DNA of 64,000 bases from Gnetum montanum (lineage: Eukaryota; Streptophyta; Gnetopsida; Gnetales; Gnetaceae), in assembly GCA_015680685.1 (NCBI GenBank), contig MNCI01030356.1:413571-477570 (forward strand), read 5' to 3'. Shown here piece after piece: positions 36,301-42,300 of the stretch (position 1 is the stretch's first letter; every line of letters starts with the position of its first letter). The notes beneath the pieces are model-generated. The model was not told where the DNA came from. It searched no databases and worked only from the letters and a program-made list of their open reading frames with translations. The translations under genes and the position numbers were made by a program.

Positions 36301-39300
36301 ATCCATGATTGGACTTGATGCTTCCCCTCCTATTACTCCACGTGAACTGATAGCCTGTGATCTCCATGTCCACCAAATCATGGTCTGTCAAAAACTCAAT
36401 GCACTTTGGCCCCCTAGGGGCTCTATAATATCCCTTCCCATCTTTTCCCAGGAATACACCCTTTGATTGAAATCACTGATTAGCATCCATTGATGCTAAT
36501 TGGAAACCACCTACACCAGCCTTTGCAACTCCTGCACCCTCATCTCCCAATTTTTGGCACCATAAACATTTGTTAGCCAAATGTTTTCATGGACCACATG
36601 AATCGTCTGGCTCCAATGTGATTTGTCAATCAATGTGATCAGTATTTGAGAGAGAATAGGCAACCTGCCAGCCCATCCTCGACATGGCATCATCTGCATC
36701 TGCCATCCCTCCCACCTCAACAAACTGTACTCGGATGCATTCAGCTTCATCTCCTGCAAGCAAACCACATCATAGCCTTCACTTTGCACACTCGTTTTTA
36801 AGGTATGTCTTTTGTAGGGAGTACCTTGCCCCCTGTAGTTCTAGGACAGCAACTTCATGAGTGACCTAGCGACTCTCTATGATAGACCTCTTTTAGGGTC
36901 TTTTGCAATCCCTAATTGATATCAAACTGAGTTAGCTTCTTCTTGGCTAACTGCATTCCCGGGCGTCCAACTTTCCCCCTGATTGGGGAAATTGTGGTCA
37001 CCACCGGGCGTCCAACTTTCCCCCTGATTGGGGAAATTGTGGTCACCACCGGGCGTCCAACTTTCCCCCTGATTGGGGAAATTGTGGTCACCACCGGGCG
37101 TCCAACTTTCCCCCTGATTGGGGAAATTGTGGTCACCACCGCCTTGGTTGTCCTTTGCTGGGCCCTGAAAATATCTTTCATTAGGGGCTTGGTAGAATCC
37201 CTAGCAAGCTTAATCCAACTCCCCCACGGAGGATGCTCCTTGCTCGGAGAGCTTGGCTCAGCCGTAACCCCCATCTTCAATGTACATGGCATCTGTGTAG
37301 CAACCTCTTCCTTCGTAGACCTCGCCTTCGGCCCCTCTTGGGCTTCTGGCACAGCTTGTTCCTTCAAAATCTGGAACTAGCTAGCTTGATCTTGCTGCAT
37401 TGGTGGCTGTGCCCCTTTTGGCTTCACCCTAGCCCAAACCTTGTAATCTACCCCCAAATGCCCTGACTTCCCACAGACAGAGCACCTTTCCTTCTTGGTC
37501 ACCTAAGGCTTTGGTTCCCCAATATTCTTGTACTCAATACAGATCTTCTCTACCCTCGAGGGAAGATCTGAACTAACCTGTTTCACCAGATTTGTAGATG
37601 ACAGTGGCCACCATACACAGAAACATGCATACCCCATATGGTCCATAGAGCAGGTGAAATGGTCAAGCATAATGAAATCCTTGAAGAACCTCGTGAGGGT
37701 TTCCAAGAAATCCTTAGTCCACCATTCCTAAGGAATCCCCAAGGCCTAAATCCACACCAGTGCTTTGCTAAAAAGGTCTTCCTCTCTATGGGCACCTGGC
37801 CTCCACTGGGTCAAAGCAAGCCCTCATGCCCCATAGAACCACAAACCCTCCACCAAGATGCAGTCCCAATCTTTCGCCAAATAAAAAATGAAGAGTAGCA
37901 GCTCTTCTGATAGACAACACACCCCCACATCCGCTAGCCCCCAAGTATTTAGCACACATTATTTAATTAGGTCTAGTCGAGGACGCACTCTGCTAGAGAC
38001 AAATTTTCTGATGAAATTGAGTTCCATCGTTTTCACTCTAGCCTCCGAGGGAATGCCTTACTCCCCTCTTGCTAGGAATAGGCATTGACACTGCCAGCAC
38101 CCAGCTTCCATCCTTTCGAAAAGATTGGCCCACAACCACTCCCCAAGCTCTAGATTGATGTCTCCTCACTACTAGACCCCACTCCCCTAGCTTTGCCACC
38201 AGCATTTCCATTCTTCGTGTCCCCACCCGCCACAAGCTCCAGCTGAGAAACAACTCCTGTGCCAGCCCCCACTCCCACTGCTTCTCCACTCACTCCCATC
38301 ACTGTGCCTGCCTCCCCAACCACGCTGGCCTCTACACCGCCAATCGCACCAACACCTGCACCTGCACTAGCTCCCCCTTCCGCTCTTGCTCCCATTTCAA
38401 AATCCAACTCTCACCAACAAGAGGATCCTCCCCAAAGTTGAATATTGTTTTATAATGGATTTTCAATTTTTATCTTTTTAATTGTATACACTTTTGAAAA
38501 TGATTAAAAATTGGATATCTTTTAATGTTTTTTAATATTGTGATTCCACATGATACTGAATCACAATTGTCGATCTAGGAATGAAAAAAATGTTCTGTCA
38601 TCCTCCGACCTGATCTTTATAAATATGATACATACATTCCAATACGTAACACCACACACGTATACAGCACATCCCATGCATGGAAATCATATAAACAGCA
38701 ACATAGTATGCTTCACACAATGTTTCAATATGTTACACCCCATATCTAGCCAATGACCTCAGCAATCAAAGTGGCGTAATCTATTTAGTATGCACAAAAC
38801 ATGTATATCACAACACATCACAGCGTTGCAAATAAATACCAGCCGTTAAAAGTCATGAGCCATCATGTTACAACAAATATATTAGTTCACAACACAACTA
38901 TAACTCGTGCATATTTCACGTGTACGGCTAAACTATGAATATAACTCCAAACCTCCATATTACGTACACGGCAGTGACAAAAATTCTACTGCTCTATGTT
39001 TTTAACAGTTCACAGCTGGTCGCTGAAACAAAGTGTAAGCTAGCAATATACACCAAATGAGGAAACATTTAACTACTAGTACCCAAATATTAGCTCCCAA
39101 GTACAACTACGTCCAGTTGGTCTCCGTTGCCCATTTGTAGTTGACGACTCCTTAGAATACAGGAAAATTGATGGAGTTGGGCTAGGCTCAGTGTATGTTG
39201 TTTTTCTTAAATCTCAATATGTTCCCGCTTGACTGTTTGGACATGGATAAGAATCACAAGGGTGGAAACACCGATGAAAAGAAGACAATATTCAGGTCAA

Positions 39301-42300
39301 GATCTCACATATTCAGCTAAGAAAATATTTCTGGTAGTGACATACAATTTAAACAATTTGTATAATGTGGACCTACAACAGATATATCCTGATTTGTACC
39401 AGCCTATATCTCGTTTCTGACCCTTGCTGGAAAAGAAAAATGGAGTAATCAAAGGACATAAAATGCTATGATTGGCTACTTCCAACATTTCAAATTAAAA
39501 TTAGAATTTTGTCTCATACGGAAAGTTTGCCACCTCTATTGTCGCAAAGAAAACATGACTGCCATAATACGACCACAAATCAAGGTAACTCGTGCCTAAA
39601 TTATACATACAATTAGCTCGCTACAACATACACGTAACAGAGTGGAAAGCATGAAGTTCAAACGAGGAACAGAATCACCGGAAAACAGAAGAGCTACCGC
39701 AGAGCCTAGTTAGCATAGACCAGTTCCACAGAATTTTTCCCGATTCAGCCAGACATCTAGAGTCTTCCTACTAATTGATCATCCCGTCAATCCCCCTTAT
39801 TCCCGAGGACACAGATTGAACCACAACAAATAACAGAAAAAGAGTGAAGGTTACCCACAAATTTGATTTGAAGAATGCGGAAGATCAAAGAACTATGAAA
39901 AGCCTAAATATTTTCTGCCTGAATCTGATAGTATTAATAATTCACAGCCATTTCCTGCTCATCGCTTCAGAGACACGAGGGGTATCACTGAGGTGAAACA
40001 AGTATCCTGCATGGCTATAGCTGTTCTTATTCTTGAACCCTCATTACTTGATGTTATTGTTTATAAATTTTCTATCCATTGTCAATTTCACATATCAGGG
40101 ATTCCACGAGGTACCGGCTCTTTGTATCTTCAAAGATGATTAGTTAGAAAGTTGCTACATTCTTCTGTTTCCCCTCTATTTTTAGAGTCCTTACTAGTAC
40201 CTTTCAAATTCGTATTTTATCATCTCGTTTATTATGTTCTTTTTAAATTTATGTTATCATTTTAAAAATATTATTTCCATTTTTAAATTTCATGGTATAA
40301 GAAATCCAGTTGTACAACCAAAATGTTTCTATCTTATTTTTACCAGTGTTGAACACATCATTGTGCATACAAAACAAGAACTTGCAGCTGCCTTGCATAC
40401 CTCCCAGTCTAGAGAGGCTGATTGTGTGATAGAAATCAACAGTGAGATAGAGGATAACACTGCATTTCATAGGTGATATTAACACAAAAGGAGCCTGTTG
40501 CTTTTCACCAGTGATAAATGCAATACATCGTGCAGAAGTTGCTAAAGTTTCTCATATTTTTCCAGATTTTTGCAGCGGTCAGTTTGTGAAGCAGTTAATC
40601 ATGTTTTTAGCATGACATCTAGCTTCATCTCCAGCGAGGACTTGAAATTTCATCAATTGAGTGTTCTCAAAATTGAATATTTGCCTTACAGGTAAGCAGG
40701 CTAGAATGTTGGATTAATTGTTGCGCAGCGTTAGCTAGGATTGAACTATAACTATTCTTTGGCATATGCCTCTAGAATTTTCCTGACGGTGTGGATGTCA
40801 ATATTGTTGTCAGAATTCCTTTCATATTACCACCTACAACAAACAACAAAGACGAACCCTGTGCAATTTACAGAGAAGGCTTTCTTTTGGTTCTATATTT
40901 GAAAAATGGAACAAAAGGATACGGCGAAGTACGCACATTCTTATTTAATTGTATTTTCTTGTTTTAATAGTCATTTTCTTGCTCCCATCAAGAAATAATT
41001 GCATGATAAATAAATTAATATTAGGCTGCCATTTTGTGAGAGTTCATTAGGATTTCTAGCTAGACCACATTTTGATTTTATACTGATCTTGGATGATAGA
41101 TTGGTTGAAAAGCTTTTTATATTTGGATGATACTGTTTGTAGGAATGCTGTCGAAAGATCTGGTTTCTTTGTTATCTTTGCATCAAGATATTGCTGATGA
41201 TCTTTATGCCGAAAAGTGAATAATTTTATCCGAATAGAACTTTATTTGTTTATCCGCCGAATGTCCAGTTAAAAATGGCATTGCATATAATTCAGGTTGC
41301 TCCCATAGGCACGGAAAGAGAGAGTTTGTTAGACGTTGAAGAACAACTGCGATTCCTTGTTCAACGAGCTAAAACCAAAACTCTGTTACTGGATGACCTC
41401 CTGTCGATGTTAAATGACTCATTTCAGAGATGGGTATGGGAAAGCTTAAACGTACAGGTAAGCATGCAAATTTGTTGTCTTTGATTCACGGGAAGACGAT
41501 ATGGGTCTTCTATTAAACCCGTGAGTATAGCTGATATAGATACTATGTACTTATCATACGCTGCACTTGTTCACAGGCTTCTTCGCTCTTGCCCAGTGTG
41601 CGCTGTGGCCTTGAGATGGCTGTCCTTACTGCCTTGGCTGCTACAAGACAGTGTAGTATTACAGAGCTGTTACTTGGCATTAGAAAACCAGAAAAGGTGC
41701 TTCCAGATCAGGCAGAGAAAAGATATAATTCTAGAATTGCAACAACCAAAGTGCAAGTGTGCGCGCTCCTCGACACTGATAGCTCCCCAGATATCGCAGC
41801 AGAACTAGCAGAGAAGCTTGTTAAGGAAGGTTTTCGCACAATAAAATTGAAGGTTAGTATGGAATGTTGGAAACATAGAATTGAAATGAAAGCCGAATGC
41901 ATTGATTTTTACTTTGCACCTCCACATATAAGGCTTTGAGGTGATGCCAATGTTTCGTTTCATTTTAGGTGGCTCGTAGATCCGATCCCATGGAAGATGT
42001 TGCAGTGGTTCGGGCAGTTAGACATAGAGTTGGGAGCCTCATTGATCTACGTGCAGATGCAAATCGCAAATGGTCATTTGATCAGGCTATCAGATTTGCT
42101 GTTGGGGTGAAGGACAACAACCTTCAGTACATCGAAGTACTCTCGTCTTTGGATTTTTCGGTTTAGTTAAATTATTCACTGGGTCTTATTTATTTTTGTT
42201 TTGCAAACAAGCAAACAAAAAACATAAATAATAATTTGCTTCCTGATTAATCAAATTTTATGATAATGTACTCCAGGAGCCTGTTGAACATTCGTCGGAC

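Larger units (their letters stand above)
32354..38433 (-). mobile_element. LINE-3b: near full-length LINE with ORF1, EN, RT, zf-RVT, ORF3
   Basis: Longest LINE in the window, antisense. The possible 12-bp target duplication is AAAGTTGAATAT at 32342-32353 and 38434-38445. Minus-strand order: Gly/Ala/Val-rich start, DUF4283-like and zinc-knuckle ORF1, a perfect 45-bp x4 repeat, endonuclease, RT with YTDD, zf-RVT, ORF3 (globular plus coiled coil). Its 3' end differs from the other copies and lacks the J-like segment, so the last part was replaced or lost. Stops and shifts are moderate; this is the best reference copy here. Confidence 0.86.

Noticed and set aside
36961-37140. CRISPR-like array
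   Set aside because: The four 45-bp units are contiguous with no spacers, and the context is a plant LINE ORF1.
38150-38441. Pro/Ala-rich + strand open frame (PAPTPTASP-like)
   Set aside because: Reverse complement of the Gly/Ala-rich start of LINE-3b ORF1. Low complexity makes both strands open.
40768-40813. acceptor at the TCTAG before 40781 for PHYLLO exon 9
   Set aside because: It is out of phase with the two bases left by exon 8. The AG at 40812-40813 keeps phase and matches the protein family.
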